The notes: generated from the sequence alone by a model not told the origin. A stretch of DNA of 64,000 bases from Yoonia maricola (GCF_002797915.1 NZ_PGTY01000002.1:589001-653000); one strand, 5' to 3'. Shown: positions 35,974-45,255, counted from the first letter of the stretch. Numbers and translations are program-made.

Positions 35974-36351
35974 TCATGACGCGTCCGTCAAATCTTCTGC
36001 GAGCATGAGTGCGTTCCCATCTGGGTCATAAAAAGTTGCTGTTTTTACCATACCTTCGACGACATCCGTTTCGCCATCGAACCTAACTTTGGCGTGCTCC
36101 AGTTTCTGCCTTGCAGCGTCCAGGTCAGCTATCCCAAAGACGGGTACGCAGTTGCCCGGTGCAGGCTTGGTGTGCTCGCCAAGGCCAATTGTTACGCCAG
36201 CTGTATTCGTTTGAAGTTCTGACCAGCCTGCGTCGTCTGCATGATAAATAGTCTTAAATCCCAACATGCTGCCGTACCATTCAGCGCTTACGTGACGGTC
36301 CTTGACGGACAGAGAAATATTGATGGTTTCATCGGGCGAAATAAGAGACAT
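35974..36351 (-). CDS. VOC-superfamily (glyoxalase/bleomycin-resistance-like) protein
   Basis: 125-residue single-unit VOC protein with paired beta-alpha-beta-beta-beta modules ('INISLSVKDRHVSAEWYGSMLGFK' and 'KTATFYDPDGNALMLAEDL'). Likely a metal-dependent dimer, an enzyme or binding protein for a small molecule. It is divergent from an HxlR-like regulator 39 bases away, a common arrangement in which the regulator controls the VOC gene. Confidence 0.87.
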   Translation of the reverse strand: MSLISPDETINISLSVKDRHVSAEWYGSMLGFKTIYHADDAGWSELQTNTAGVTIGLGEHTKPAPGNCVPVFGIADLDAARQKLEHAKVRFDGETDVVEGMVKTATFYDPDGNALMLAEDLTDAS

Positions 36352-36390
36352 GGTCTTTCCTTTTTTACCTAAATATATTAACTATACTTT

Positions 36391-36933
36391 ATGGACATTA
36401 AGCTATTTGTCAACGTCACTTCAAGAGCTTGGGCGCTAGCCATTTTATCGAACTTGCACGCAGGTGTTGCGGGACGGCAGGCACCTTTGTTGGCTGCAAC
36501 TGGCGCGAGTAGAACCGCTTTCGCCCAAAGCATGGATCACTTAATCACGGTGGGCTTGCTAGAACGAAACCCTGGTTATGGTCATCCATTGCGTCCGGAA
36601 TTCCGACTCACATCGTTAGGAGTTTCAGCAGCTGCCATGGCCAACAAAATTCAAAGTGTAGCCGGTAAAGAAGACCAAGACTTGCTCCGTCGGTCATGGA
36701 CGCTGCCAGTGTTGACGACGCTTCACACACCTAGCCGCTTCAATGACATCAAGCGGAGTTTGCCGTCAATTACGGATCGAGCATTGTCGCAATCGCTGAA
36801 AATAATGGAAGTCAGAAGCTGGGTGTGCCGTGCCGTTGACGAGACGGCTCGTCCACCGAGATCGATTTACTCTGCTGTGAATGCTGGCGCAGCGATTAGT
36901 CAGGCAACGGCACCAGAAATCAGGTTTGTTTAG
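36391..36933 (+). CDS. HxlR-like regulator with two winged-helix units
   Basis: 180-residue protein. The second half (about 98-150) is a typical HxlR helix ('RRSWTLPVLTTLHTPSRFNDIKRSLP', 'ITDRALSQSLKIME'). The first half repeats the same pattern ('SRAWALAILSNLHAG', 'ASRTAFAQSMDHLITVGLLER'). A tandem HxlR arrangement is less usual, since most members have one domain and dimerise. Divergent from the VOC gene, which it likely controls. Confidence 0.8.
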   Translation: MDIKLFVNVTSRAWALAILSNLHAGVAGRQAPLLAATGASRTAFAQSMDHLITVGLLERNPGYGHPLRPEFRLTSLGVSAAAMANKIQSVAGKEDQDLLRRSWTLPVLTTLHTPSRFNDIKRSLPSITDRALSQSLKIMEVRSWVCRAVDETARPPRSIYSAVNAGAAISQATAPEIRFV

Positions 36934-37011
36934 CAAGACCGGACGTTCGTTCGGAAGTGGTGAAGGTCGGATAAGTCCCGCAAAACAGACGTCGCACCAA
37001 GATCGTAAAAC

Positions 37012-37857
37012 CTACCCCTGCACCTGCACCACAGTCCGTGTCGGGAACGGAATATCCACGCCAGCCGCGTCCAGTGCCTCTTTCACCTGCCGTTTCATAT
37101 CAGCCTGAAAGGCAAAGTAATCGGCACTATCGCACCACACCCGCACTAGAAAATCGACCGAGCTATCGCCTAGATTATTCACTTGAATAAATGGTTCCGG
37201 GTCCGCCTTCGCGCGTTCATCCGCCATAATGGTTGATCGGATTGTCTCTTCTGCCAGCTTTAGATTTGCGCCATATCCCACACCAAAGGTCCACTCGGCC
37301 CGGCGGGTGTCATAGCTGGAATAATTTATGATCGTATTGCCCCATACTTCCGAATTGGGAATGATGATCTGCACGTTACCGATAGAGGCAAGTTCGGTAA
37401 AATTCAGCGCAATCTCTTTCACCGTGCCCATCTGTCCGTTCACTTCGACAAAGTCACCGATTTTGAAGGGGCGGAAGAACACGATCATGACACCAGCCGC
37501 CACATTCGACAGCGTCCCTTGCAGAGCCAGACCAATCGCCAGACCCGCCGCACCGATGACGGCGACAACAGATGTGGTCTGTATCCCAAACGTGTTCAGT
37601 ACAAAGAGAAAGGCAAAGCCAATAACAATATAGCGTGCAACATTGCCCAGAAAGTTGAACAGCGTGACATCCAGATGCGCGTATTTGCCGCCCAGATTGA
37701 CCAACCTGCGGCGCGCCCAACCCCCCACCAGAAAGCCAACGAATAGGATCGCCAACGCGGCCAGCACGCTGCCAATCGCCGACACGAAGAATTCAAGCGT
37801 CAACAAGTCTGCGATGGTTTTCCCGTCCCAGAGTACGGTATTCAACAGTTGGTCCAA
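37012..37857 (-). CDS. mscS: Small-conductance mechanosensitive channel, MscS family
   Basis: 281-residue channel with three N-terminal membrane helices, the pore-lining Gly/Ala-rich TM3 ('IGAAGLAIGLALQGTLSNVAAGVMI') and the beta domain 'FKIGDFVEVNGQMGTVKEI'. It opens on membrane tension to release solutes after osmotic downshock. It is one base from the phhB-type gene behind it, so it is probably cotranscribed. Confidence 0.94.
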   Translation of the reverse strand: MDQLLNTVLWDGKTIADLLTLEFFVSAIGSVLAALAILFVGFLVGGWARRRLVNLGGKYAHLDVTLFNFLGNVARYIVIGFAFLFVLNTFGIQTTSVVAVIGAAGLAIGLALQGTLSNVAAGVMIVFFRPFKIGDFVEVNGQMGTVKEIALNFTELASIGNVQIIIPNSEVWGNTIINYSSYDTRRAEWTFGVGYGANLKLAEETIRSTIMADERAKADPEPFIQVNNLGDSSVDFLVRVWCDSADYFAFQADMKRQVKEALDAAGVDIPFPTRTVVQVQG

Positions 37858-37858
37858 T

Positions 37859-38158
37859 TCAGCCCCCGGCGAGTTTATCCATGATAGCGCCCAATTGCGC
37901 GTCCAATGCGCTTAGGCCATCTGCATCATGGGTCGTCAAGGTGACTTCAACAGTCTTATAGACGTTCGACCACTCGGGATGGTGGTTCAGCTTTTCAGCA
38001 TGGATCGCCGCACGGGTCATGAACCCGAAAGCCTCAACGAAGTTAGTGAAGACGAATTTCTTGTAGATCGCTTCTCGCCCGTCTACCAAAGTCCAGCCCT
38101 GCGCCAAAAGCGGTTCGATTTTTTCTGCATGTTCTGCTGCGGTCAGTTTCTCGGTCAT
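37859..38158 (-). CDS. phhB: Pterin-4a-carbinolamine dehydratase
   Basis: 99-residue enzyme that recycles 4a-hydroxytetrahydropterin. The signature 'AEKLNHHPEWSNVYKTVEV' contains the catalytic HHP motif, followed by the typical 'THDADGLSALD'. Length is normal. Its start overlaps the upstream GNAT-type gene by four bases. No aromatic amino-acid hydroxylase is in the window. Confidence 0.92.
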   Translation of the reverse strand: MTEKLTAAEHAEKIEPLLAQGWTLVDGREAIYKKFVFTNFVEAFGFMTRAAIHAEKLNHHPEWSNVYKTVEVTLTTHDADGLSALDAQLGAIMDKLAGG

Positions 38159-39339
38159 TGGTGATCCTCCATGTTCGATTTACGAAATGGGCCATAGCTG
38201 GTCAGCACTTCAATCTCGTTATCAATTGCTTCTCGCTCAGCCTCCAGATAGCGGGCAACGGCATCTTTGAACCCCGCATCGCCGAACCAATGCAGCGAAT
38301 GGGTGGCTACCGGAAGATAGCCCCGTGCCAGCTTGTGTTCCCCTTGCGCGCCTGCTTCGACCTTACCCAGCCGATGCCGGATGGCATAGTCGATGGCGCG
38401 ATAATAACATACTTCGAAATGCAGACAGGGATGGTGTTCAATGCAACCCCAATAGCGGCCGTAAAGCGTATCCCGCCCGATGAAGTTGAGCGCGCCCGCC
38501 ACGGGTCGCCCATCGCGGATCGCCAGCACCATCAGCATGTCGTCGCGCATCGTTTGATGGGCAAAGTGAAAGAAATTCCGCGTCAGATATGGGGTCCCCC
38601 ATTTGCGGCTGCCGGTGTCTTGGTAGAAGATCCAAAAAGCGTCCCAATGCTCCGGCTGGATTTGGTCCCCCGTCAGTTCAATGATCTCACCACCAAAGTT
38701 ATTCGCTGTGCTGCGTTCTTTGCGCATGTTCTTGCGCTTGCGGCTGGAGAGCGAGCCCAGGAACGCATCGAAATCCGCATAATCCTCATTCACCCAGTGA
38801 AACTGCTGTCCGATCCGGGTAAGCAATCCCATTTCGGCCCCCGCGATCGCCTCGGCCTCGGTGCAAAAGGTGGCATGCACTGATGATAGTTCGTTGTCGG
38901 CGGCAATCTGTACTGCCCCCTGAACCAGCGCTGACATCCCCGTCACCTCATGCCCCGGTTTCGTCAGAAAGCGCCGCCCCGTTGCGGGGGTAAAGGGCAC
39001 TGCGATTTGCAGCTTAGGATAATAGCGCCCGCCTGCATTTTCATAGGCATGTGCCCAGTTGTGATCAAAGATGTACTCGCCCTGACTATGCCCTTTGGCA
39101 TAAAGCGGGGCGACCGCGATCATCTCATCCCCTTGCTTGGCCGTCAGATAGCGCGGCTGCCAGCCCGAACCGGGGCCGACTGATCCGCTGTCTTCCAAGG
39201 CCTTTATCAAACGGTGGGTCGTGAAGGGATCATTGGGGCGGCCATTGATGGCCTCAGGACAGGCGCAGGCATCCCAATCCTGCGCATCAATGGCGTTGAT
39301 CGTCGGGTGTGCGGTGATCTCAATGGGTGCGTCGCTCAT
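38155..39339 (-). CDS. GNAT-superfamily protein of the COG3146 type
   Basis: 394-residue protein of the family often annotated as GNAT or peptidoglycan biosynthesis protein. Typical blocks are 'DPFTTHRLIKALEDSGSVG', 'FDAFLGSLSSRKRKNMRKER' and 'GRYWGCIEHHPCLHFEVCYY'. The frame reaches 39390, but the ATG at 39339 fits the family start. The substrate is unknown. It is followed by phhB with an ATGA overlap, and preceded by the GDPD gene after 31 bases. Confidence 0.85.
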   Translation of the reverse strand: MSDAPIEITAHPTINAIDAQDWDACACPEAINGRPNDPFTTHRLIKALEDSGSVGPGSGWQPRYLTAKQGDEMIAVAPLYAKGHSQGEYIFDHNWAHAYENAGGRYYPKLQIAVPFTPATGRRFLTKPGHEVTGMSALVQGAVQIAADNELSSVHATFCTEAEAIAGAEMGLLTRIGQQFHWVNEDYADFDAFLGSLSSRKRKNMRKERSTANNFGGEIIELTGDQIQPEHWDAFWIFYQDTGSRKWGTPYLTRNFFHFAHQTMRDDMLMVLAIRDGRPVAGALNFIGRDTLYGRYWGCIEHHPCLHFEVCYYRAIDYAIRHRLGKVEAGAQGEHKLARGYLPVATHSLHWFGDAGFKDAVARYLEAEREAIDNEIEVLTSYGPFRKSNMEDHQ

Positions 39340-39370
39340 AAGGTGCAACTTGGGCGCAACGACCGCAGGG

Positions 39371-40123
39371 TCAAGCCAAGTAACCCTCAAAGGTCACATT
39401 ATCGACAATACGGCGGGCCTCCGCTTCCGCCTTGGCGGACCGTATGGTCCATGTGAAAATATGTGCGCCTTGTGCTTTGAGTTCGGCCACACGCGGACGA
39501 TCCAGGTCACTGGCTTCATGGCTGATAAAACAGGCCCCCACACGGTCATAATCAGGTATCTCGCGTAAGGTGTCCCGGACTTGATCCGGGACCTCTGGCC
39601 AGAACGCTGCCATATAACTGGACGTGGTGATCCCTCGCGGAATGTCCGGAGCGTATTGCGCACAAGCCGCTACCGCATGTGGGTTAAACGACATCAGCGC
39701 AACATCGCCGGAATAGGCTTCAAGCGCTGCACAGGTTGCCTGCTCCAACGGCCCCACATCCGCGCCCATCGCGCCATCCTGATCCTTGATCTCGATCAGC
39801 AGCGGGACGCGCTCCGCAACCAGCGCCAGCACAGCCTCAAGCGAAGGGATCATTCCGCCATCATCGGTCAGCGCAATTGCCTCTAACTGGGCGCGGGTCC
39901 GGTCACGCAACGGGCCGGCCTCGGCCGTCAGCCGGTCCAGCATATCATCATGAAACACCATCGCGTGACCATCGCGGGTCAGCTGCACATCCAGCTCAAT
40001 CCCGTAACCAGCGGCAATCGCCGCCTCAATAGATTTCATGCTGTTCTCAACCCGCCCCGCCTTGCGATCATGCAAGGCGCGGTGGGTAATAGGACGCTCA
40101 AAGAAGGACGCAGGCAGGTTCAT
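39371..40123 (-). CDS. ugpQ: Glycerophosphodiester phosphodiesterase
   Basis: 250-residue cytoplasmic-type GDPD. Motifs: 'ITHRALHDRKAGRVENS' (catalytic His, Arg and Glu-Asn), 'GIELDVQLTRDGHAMVFHDDMLDRL' and 'LIEIKDQ'. It releases glycerol-3-phosphate from phospholipid head groups. There is no signal peptide, as in UgpQ. Its ATG overlaps the RidA-like stop by four bases. Confidence 0.92.
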   Translation of the reverse strand: MNLPASFFERPITHRALHDRKAGRVENSMKSIEAAIAAGYGIELDVQLTRDGHAMVFHDDMLDRLTAEAGPLRDRTRAQLEAIALTDDGGMIPSLEAVLALVAERVPLLIEIKDQDGAMGADVGPLEQATCAALEAYSGDVALMSFNPHAVAACAQYAPDIPRGITTSSYMAAFWPEVPDQVRDTLREIPDYDRVGACFISHEASDLDRPRVAELKAQGAHIFTWTIRSAKAEAEARRIVDNVTFEGYLA

Positions 40124-40590
40124 TTGATCTGAAAGATCGCTTCAATCTCAACGGCGACACCAAGCGGTAGACTGGCAGCACTCACAGCGGCACGGGCATG
40201 CCGTCCGGCATCGCCCAGCACCGCGACAAGGAAATCAGACGCACCATTGATCACCTGTGGTTGCTGGGTAAAATCAGCGGTTGAATTCACAAACCCGGTC
40301 AGTTTCACCACGCGGACCAACCGGTCAATATCACCCTCGCAAGCAATCTTCAGCTGGGTCAACAATGAGATCGCACAAAGCTGCGCCGCCGCGGCACCTT
40401 GTTCAATGGTAAGGTCATCACCAAGAACCCCTTGCACCAGACCATCATCGTTTTGGGAAATCTGGCCAGAAACGTAAACCATGTCTCCCACTTTCACGAA
40501 CGGCAGGTAGTTCCCCTTCGCCTGCGGAACCGCCCCCATTTCAGGCAATGTGACACCCAGCTCGGCCAGTTTGGTTTCAATCATGCTCAT
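40120..40590 (-). CDS. RidA/YjgF-family protein lacking the catalytic Arg
   Basis: 156-residue RidA fold ('LPFVKVGDMVYVSGQIS', 'VVKLTGFVNSTADF'). Where RidA has the imine-binding Arg (ARLP), this protein reads 'SAASLPLGVAVEIEAI', so it is of a Rid subfamily without proven imine deaminase activity. Coupled to the GDPD gene. It may act on another ketimine-like substrate or as a ligand-binding trimer. Confidence 0.88.
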   Translation of the reverse strand: MSMIETKLAELGVTLPEMGAVPQAKGNYLPFVKVGDMVYVSGQISQNDDGLVQGVLGDDLTIEQGAAAAQLCAISLLTQLKIACEGDIDRLVRVVKLTGFVNSTADFTQQPQVINGASDFLVAVLGDAGRHARAAVSAASLPLGVAVEIEAIFQIK

Positions 40591-40719
40591 CTCAGGTCTC
40601 CTTTTGGTCAGTTGTCGGGACGCTAGCGGGCAAAGGACGCAGGTGCAATCAGGTCACGCAGTGCAGGAACCGGCAAATGATGGATTGCCAATTGTCAGAT
40701 GCTTCAGGAAGGTGTGGCG

Positions 40720-41079
40720 ATGAGATTTGTTTTCCGAAACGTCACCACCGCATTTGCGCTCCTGCCTATGACATTGGCTGCCAGCCCGTACGACGGGGTC
40801 TACAAACAAACCGCCAACGCTGAATGCGCGCTGGTCGGGGTTGATGGTGGCGCGCTCAAGATTGAAGACGATATCTTTTATGGGGTCGAGGTCCAGTGTC
40901 GTATGACCAACCCGACCGATATCGACGATATGGGGGCCACGCTCTATGACATGCAATGTTCGGGCGAGGGCACATCATGGAGCGAACGCGCCATGCTGAT
41001 GCCCGATGCCGATGACAGCGGGCTTTACATGATCTGGAGCGGCTATGCCTTCCGCTATGATCGCTGCGACAGCCCCTAG
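40720..41079 (+). CDS. Small exported protein of unknown function
   Basis: 119 residues with a signal peptide (RFVFRNVTTAFALLPMTLAA) and four Cys in the mature part, which suggests two disulfides. 'SPYDGVYKQTANAEC' starts the mature chain, and it ends 'YRYDRC'-like. The frame opens at 40699, but ATG 40720 with AGGAAGG before it is better. It converges on the PBP gene with a 4-base overlap. I recognise no family. Confidence 0.7.
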   Translation: MRFVFRNVTTAFALLPMTLAASPYDGVYKQTANAECALVGVDGGALKIEDDIFYGVEVQCRMTNPTDIDDMGATLYDMQCSGEGTSWSERAMLMPDADDSGLYMIWSGYAFRYDRCDSP

Positions 41080-43238
41080 TTTTGCCCTGTCAGGATGCTG
41101 TCCAACAGGTTCAGAATATCTTGCGCGGGCGCTTGGCCGCCTTGACTTTCCAGCACCCCGGTTGAGGCTGGTTGCTGTGGAATCATCAGTGGTAGCGCCG
41201 TGGGTTGCTTGCCATCCAACACGCCCAGCATCGTTTCGCGCCAGATCGTGGCGGGCAATGTGCCGCCTGTAACATTCGTCAGCCGACTATTATTGTCATA
41301 GCCCATCCAAACGCCGGTCACATAGTCGCCAGTGAAGCCGATAAACCACGCATCGCGTGACCCTTGGGTGGTCCCGGTCTTGCCTGCAATCGGCCAACCA
41401 GCAATGCGTGCACGCTGCCCGGTGCCATCTTCAACCACCTTGGTCATCATCCAAGTCAGTTGACGGGCGGCTTCTTCACGGATGATCCGTTCGCCGATAC
41501 CGACACCTGTCGCATCCATCAAAGGAATATCGTCTCCCATCAAGCGCAGGTCAGTCAGACCATATGGGGTCACTTGCGACCCGCCATTCAGAATACCAGC
41601 AAAAGCACCCGTCATATCCAATAGCGTGCTTTCCGATACACCCAGCGCCAGCGCCGGACCTGCGGCCAGATCACCCTGAACGCCAAAGCCGTTGGCCACA
41701 TCGCTGACCAATCCGCGACCGACCTCCTCAGATACCAGAATTGCTGGAATGTTCCGACTGTTGGCCAGTGAGTCAATCATCGAAATCGGGCCTACGAACT
41801 TGCGATCATAATTCTCAGGACACCAATCGCCAGAGCCGGGCTGTTCAAAACAAACAGGCGAGTCGTCGATCATACTGTACGGCGACATCCCCAGATCAAG
41901 GGCGGCTGCATAGATGAAAGGCTTGAACGCTGATCCGGTCTGACGCAAGGCTTGCGTGGCCCTGTTAAACGCACCTGTGGCACTGATATTGCGCCCGCCC
42001 ACCATTGCGCGCACAGCACCATCGGCAGACATGACGACAATCGCTGCCTGTGCCTCAGATCCTTCACGCACATCATTCTCAAACACCCGTATCAACGCCT
42101 CTTCCGCAGCGGTTTGAATGCGCTGGTCAAGCGTCGTGCGGATAATCACATCCTCTGTGGTGTCACGCGTAAAGAACTCTGGCCCGCTGGCCATCACCCA
42201 ATCTGCAAAGAACCCGCCAGAGTTGGCACGGGCGGCATCGGTCAAAGTCGCCGGGTTTGTGCGGGCCTCATTGGCCTCAGCCGCACTGATATAGCCTTGA
42301 TCTTGCATCAACCCGATCACAATCCCGGCGCGGTTTTGCGCGCGCTGCAGGTTGCGGGTCGGCGCATTGGCGGAGGGGGCGGTCAGCAGGCCAGCCAGCA
42401 TCGCGGCCTGCGCGGGGTTCACTTCTGCTGCTGAGATGCCGAAATAGCGTTGGGCGGCGGCCTCAAACCCGCGGCTGCCCGCGCCCAGATAGGCACGGTT
42501 CAGATAGATCGTAAGGATTTCTTCCTTGGTATAGGCAATCTCCATTCCGACCGCGAACACAGCCTCACGAGCCTTGCGCCATAGTGTTGTACGGCGGCAA
42601 TCGGCCTCATAGGCACTTTCGCTTTCCCATTTGGTCGGGTCAAACGGTACACCAAGACAAAGCAGCTTGGCGGTTTGCTGGGTAAGTGTAGAGCCGCCAT
42701 TGCCGGACAATGGACCACGGCCTGCGCGCAGGTTGATGCGTACGGCAGAGGCGATACCGCGGGGCGAGATCCCAAGGTGGCGGTAAAAGCGTTTGTCTTC
42801 GGTCGCGACGACAGCATTGTGCAGATACGGAGACACGGTTTCGGCGGTGACCATGCCGCCAAACTGATCACCGCGCCATGCAAAGACATCGCCCTGAAAA
42901 TCGGTCATGGTGACAGAGCCACGTGTGCGGCCGTCAATCAGGTCGGCCATTTCTGGCATATGGGCGGCAAAGTAGAACGAAAATCCGCCGATGATCAGGC
43001 CGACGACAAGGCCAATGCGCCATGTGAAGGCCCACAGCAACCTGAAGAACCAGCGAAACGGGGTCAAAAACCACCCTATGAACCCGCGTGGCTTGGCCTT
43101 CTTCGGTGCGGCCTTGCGTTTGCGGGCCGCAGGTTTTGCTGCCGCCTTCTTTGGCGGAGCCTTCTTTTTTGCCGCCGGTTTGGCTGCATAGCGTCTGTCA
43201 GCCACCAAAGGGGGCCGCTTGTTGCCGTTTCCACTCAT
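41076..43238 (-). CDS. Bifunctional penicillin-binding protein, class A (PBP1 family)
   Basis: 720-residue peptidoglycan synthase. The N-terminus is a Lys/Ala/Pro-rich cytoplasmic tail (about 20-50), then one membrane helix (70-91). The glycosyltransferase 51 domain has the catalytic Glu147 in 'TEDKRFYRH' and 'GGSTLTQQTAKLL'. The transpeptidase has Ser436-x-x-Lys439, Ser494-x-Asn496 and Lys620-Thr-Gly. It polymerises and crosslinks septal or lateral murein. The basic tail is unusually long and repetitive, but this is common in alphaproteobacterial homologues. Confidence 0.95.
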   Translation of the reverse strand: MSGNGNKRPPLVADRRYAAKPAAKKKAPPKKAAAKPAARKRKAAPKKAKPRGFIGWFLTPFRWFFRLLWAFTWRIGLVVGLIIGGFSFYFAAHMPEMADLIDGRTRGSVTMTDFQGDVFAWRGDQFGGMVTAETVSPYLHNAVVATEDKRFYRHLGISPRGIASAVRINLRAGRGPLSGNGGSTLTQQTAKLLCLGVPFDPTKWESESAYEADCRRTTLWRKAREAVFAVGMEIAYTKEEILTIYLNRAYLGAGSRGFEAAAQRYFGISAAEVNPAQAAMLAGLLTAPSANAPTRNLQRAQNRAGIVIGLMQDQGYISAAEANEARTNPATLTDAARANSGGFFADWVMASGPEFFTRDTTEDVIIRTTLDQRIQTAAEEALIRVFENDVREGSEAQAAIVVMSADGAVRAMVGGRNISATGAFNRATQALRQTGSAFKPFIYAAALDLGMSPYSMIDDSPVCFEQPGSGDWCPENYDRKFVGPISMIDSLANSRNIPAILVSEEVGRGLVSDVANGFGVQGDLAAGPALALGVSESTLLDMTGAFAGILNGGSQVTPYGLTDLRLMGDDIPLMDATGVGIGERIIREEAARQLTWMMTKVVEDGTGQRARIAGWPIAGKTGTTQGSRDAWFIGFTGDYVTGVWMGYDNNSRLTNVTGGTLPATIWRETMLGVLDGKQPTALPLMIPQQPASTGVLESQGGQAPAQDILNLLDSILTGQN

Positions 43239-43367
43239 GATCCGCTCGATTGACTGCTTTGGGTCTATTTTGGGCCACTATAGCGCGGCCTATCCCGAAT
43301 GTAGAGCAGGGATGAGTCGCAATAGGCAGGTTTTTAAACCGCACAATAATCAGGCGATGTGATTAAT

Positions 43368-43388
43368 TTGTGCAAAATTTGTGCAGAA
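43368..43388. repeat. Direct repeat upstream of glnK
   Basis: AATTTGTGCAA is followed at once by AATTTGTGCAG: two 11-bp direct repeats with one mismatch, about 130 bases before glnK. It may be a regulator site, possibly for nitrogen control, but it is not a clear NtrC or sigma-54 match. Confidence 0.35.
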
Positions 43389-43516
43389 GCCTATGTTAAC
43401 GGCAGGCTCTGCGGGGGCGTCAATCTTGCCGCGCCGCCGGGCGTGCGCTTTGTCTTTGCGTGCAAGCGGGCGCTGCCGGAACAGGGGTCTGCAAGAGAAT
43501 TTGCAAGGGGAAGAAC

Positions 43517-43855
43517 GTGAAACTCATCATTGCAACAATCAAACCGTTCAAGCTGGAGGAGGTCCGCGAAGCACTGACCACCGTTGGCGTGCGCGGCATG
43601 ATGGTGTCTGAAATCAAAGGCTTCGGCTCTCAATCCGGGCATACGGAAATCTATCGCGGTGCGGAATACGCCGTGAATTTCGTGCCCAAGGTGAAACTTG
43701 AGATCGTCGTGCAGGACAGCATGGCCGAACAGGTTGTGTCTACCATCGCCACAACAGCTAAGACCGAGAAAATCGGTGACGGCAAAATTTTCGTTCTCGA
43801 CGTTGAAAGCGCCATGCGTGTGCGGACGGGCGAGACCAATGATGACGCGCTTTGA
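43517..43855 (+). CDS. glnK: Nitrogen regulatory protein PII
   Basis: 112-residue PII signal protein with the uridylylation site Tyr51 in the T-loop ('HTEIYRGAEYAVNFVPK') and the C-terminal 'RTGETNDDAL'. Start is GTG at 43517 with AAGGGGAAG before it; this gives the exact 112-residue PII length, while the longer frame does not. It pairs with amtB 22 bases downstream and should block AmtB when nitrogen is plentiful. Confidence 0.95.
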   Translation: MKLIIATIKPFKLEEVREALTTVGVRGMMVSEIKGFGSQSGHTEIYRGAEYAVNFVPKVKLEIVVQDSMAEQVVSTIATTAKTEKIGDGKIFVLDVESAMRVRTGETNDDAL

Positions 43856-43877
43856 TCGCGGAACGAGGGACAGAATT

Positions 43878-45194
43878 ATGAAATTTACCAAGTATCTATC
43901 AGTCGGGGCCGCACTCACGCTGTTGCCGACTTTCGCGCTGGCACAGGACGCCGCGCCGAGCTTTGACGAGATCGGCCCGTACCTGATGACCACATTGCTG
44001 TTCCTTGTGGGTGGCTTCCTTGTGTTCTGGATGGCAGCCGGTTTTGCCATGCTGGAAGCAGGGCTTGTGCGTTCCAAAAACGTCACAACACAGCTGACCA
44101 AGAACATCGCCCTCTATTCGCTATCGGCGATCATGTATTGGCTGGTGGGCTTTAACCTGATGTATCCCGGCGATGCCTGGATCATCCCAGGTTGGTTCGG
44201 CACATTTGCGCCAACATCGCTTGAGCCTGTCGGTTTAGCAGCGGCTGATGCGGCTTTGGATTATGCATCCGTTGCATCCGATTTCTTCTTCCAGTTGATG
44301 TTTTGTGCAACAACAGCCTCCATCGTGTCTGGTACATTGGCCGAGCGGATCAAACTGTGGCCGTTCCTGATCTTTGTCGTCATCCTGACAGGTCTGATCT
44401 ACCCAATCGGCGCAAGCTGGCAGTGGGGCGGCGGCTGGTTGTCTGAAATGGGCTTCTATGACTTTGCTGGTTCAACTGTTGTGCACGCGGCCGGTGGTTT
44501 TGCGGCCCTTGCAGGGGCGATCATCCTTGGTGCCCGTATCGGCAAGTACAAGGATGGCATGACCATTCCGATGCCGGGGTCTAACCTTGCACTGGCCACA
44601 TTGGGTACGTTCATCCTGTGGCTGGGTTGGTTTGGCTTTAATGGTGGTTCGCAGCTGGCTGCGGGTACTGTCGGCGATATCACTGACGTCGGCCGTATCT
44701 TTGCCAACACCAACATGGCAGCGGCTGCCGGTGCGGTTGCGGCGCTGATCATGACCAATGTGATGTATAAAAAGCCTGACCTGACCATGGTGCTAAACGG
44801 CGCCTTGGCCGGTCTGGTGTCCATCACAGCCAGTCCGCTTGAGCCAAGCCTCTTTGGTGCGCTTTGGATCGGTGCTGTCGGTGGTATCATCGTGGTCTTC
44901 GCGGTGCCGTTCTTTGACAAGCTCAAGATTGACGATGTGGTTGGTGCGATCTCGGTCCACATGGTTGCAGGTTTCTGGGGCACAATCGTCGTGCCGGTCT
45001 ATGCCGACGCTAGCTTCGTGACGCAGTTCATCGGCTTCGTTGCTATCGGTGGCTTTACCTTCGTGGTCAGCCTCGTGGCATGGACGGTCCTGAAAGGTGT
45101 CATGGGCATCCGTGTGTCTGAGCAGGCCGAGATTGATGGTCTCGACGTGTCAGAATTGGGCATGGAAGCTTACCCTGAATTTGCAAAAGGCTGA
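43878..45194 (+). CDS. amtB: Ammonium transporter
   Basis: 438-residue Amt/Rh channel. A signal peptide (residues 1-22, ending LAQ) is followed by 11 helices. Signature 'DFAGSTVVHAAGGFAALAGAI' holds one pore His, and 'GAISVHMVAGFWGTIVVP' the second. The longer frame to 43698 overlaps glnK and is not real. Operon glnK-amtB ends at a strong terminator 27 bases downstream. Confidence 0.96.
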   Translation: MKFTKYLSVGAALTLLPTFALAQDAAPSFDEIGPYLMTTLLFLVGGFLVFWMAAGFAMLEAGLVRSKNVTTQLTKNIALYSLSAIMYWLVGFNLMYPGDAWIIPGWFGTFAPTSLEPVGLAAADAALDYASVASDFFFQLMFCATTASIVSGTLAERIKLWPFLIFVVILTGLIYPIGASWQWGGGWLSEMGFYDFAGSTVVHAAGGFAALAGAIILGARIGKYKDGMTIPMPGSNLALATLGTFILWLGWFGFNGGSQLAAGTVGDITDVGRIFANTNMAAAAGAVAALIMTNVMYKKPDLTMVLNGALAGLVSITASPLEPSLFGALWIGAVGGIIVVFAVPFFDKLKIDDVVGAISVHMVAGFWGTIVVPVYADASFVTQFIGFVAIGGFTFVVSLVAWTVLKGVMGIRVSEQAEIDGLDVSELGMEAYPEFAKG

Positions 45195-45220
45195 TCTCCT
45201 CCCTTTCAGCTTTTGAAAGA

Positions 45221-45248
45221 AACCCGGGCGTTCGCGCCCGGGTTTTTT
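45221..45248 (+). terminator. Rho-independent terminator of glnK-amtB
   Basis: Perfect 9-bp stem ACCCGGGCG/CGCCCGGGT with a TTCG tetraloop and a following run of T (GTTTTTTG). Very stable. Confidence 0.95.
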
Positions 45249-45255
45249 GTTGGGT

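Noticed and set aside
35752..35979. Short plus-strand frame after matB
   Set aside because: Overlaps the end of the VOC gene, has no ribosome-binding site and no recognisable domain.
43239..43516. Sigma-54 promoter before glnK
   Set aside because: I found no TGGCAC-N5-TTGC match; only partial GG/GC pairs at wrong spacing.
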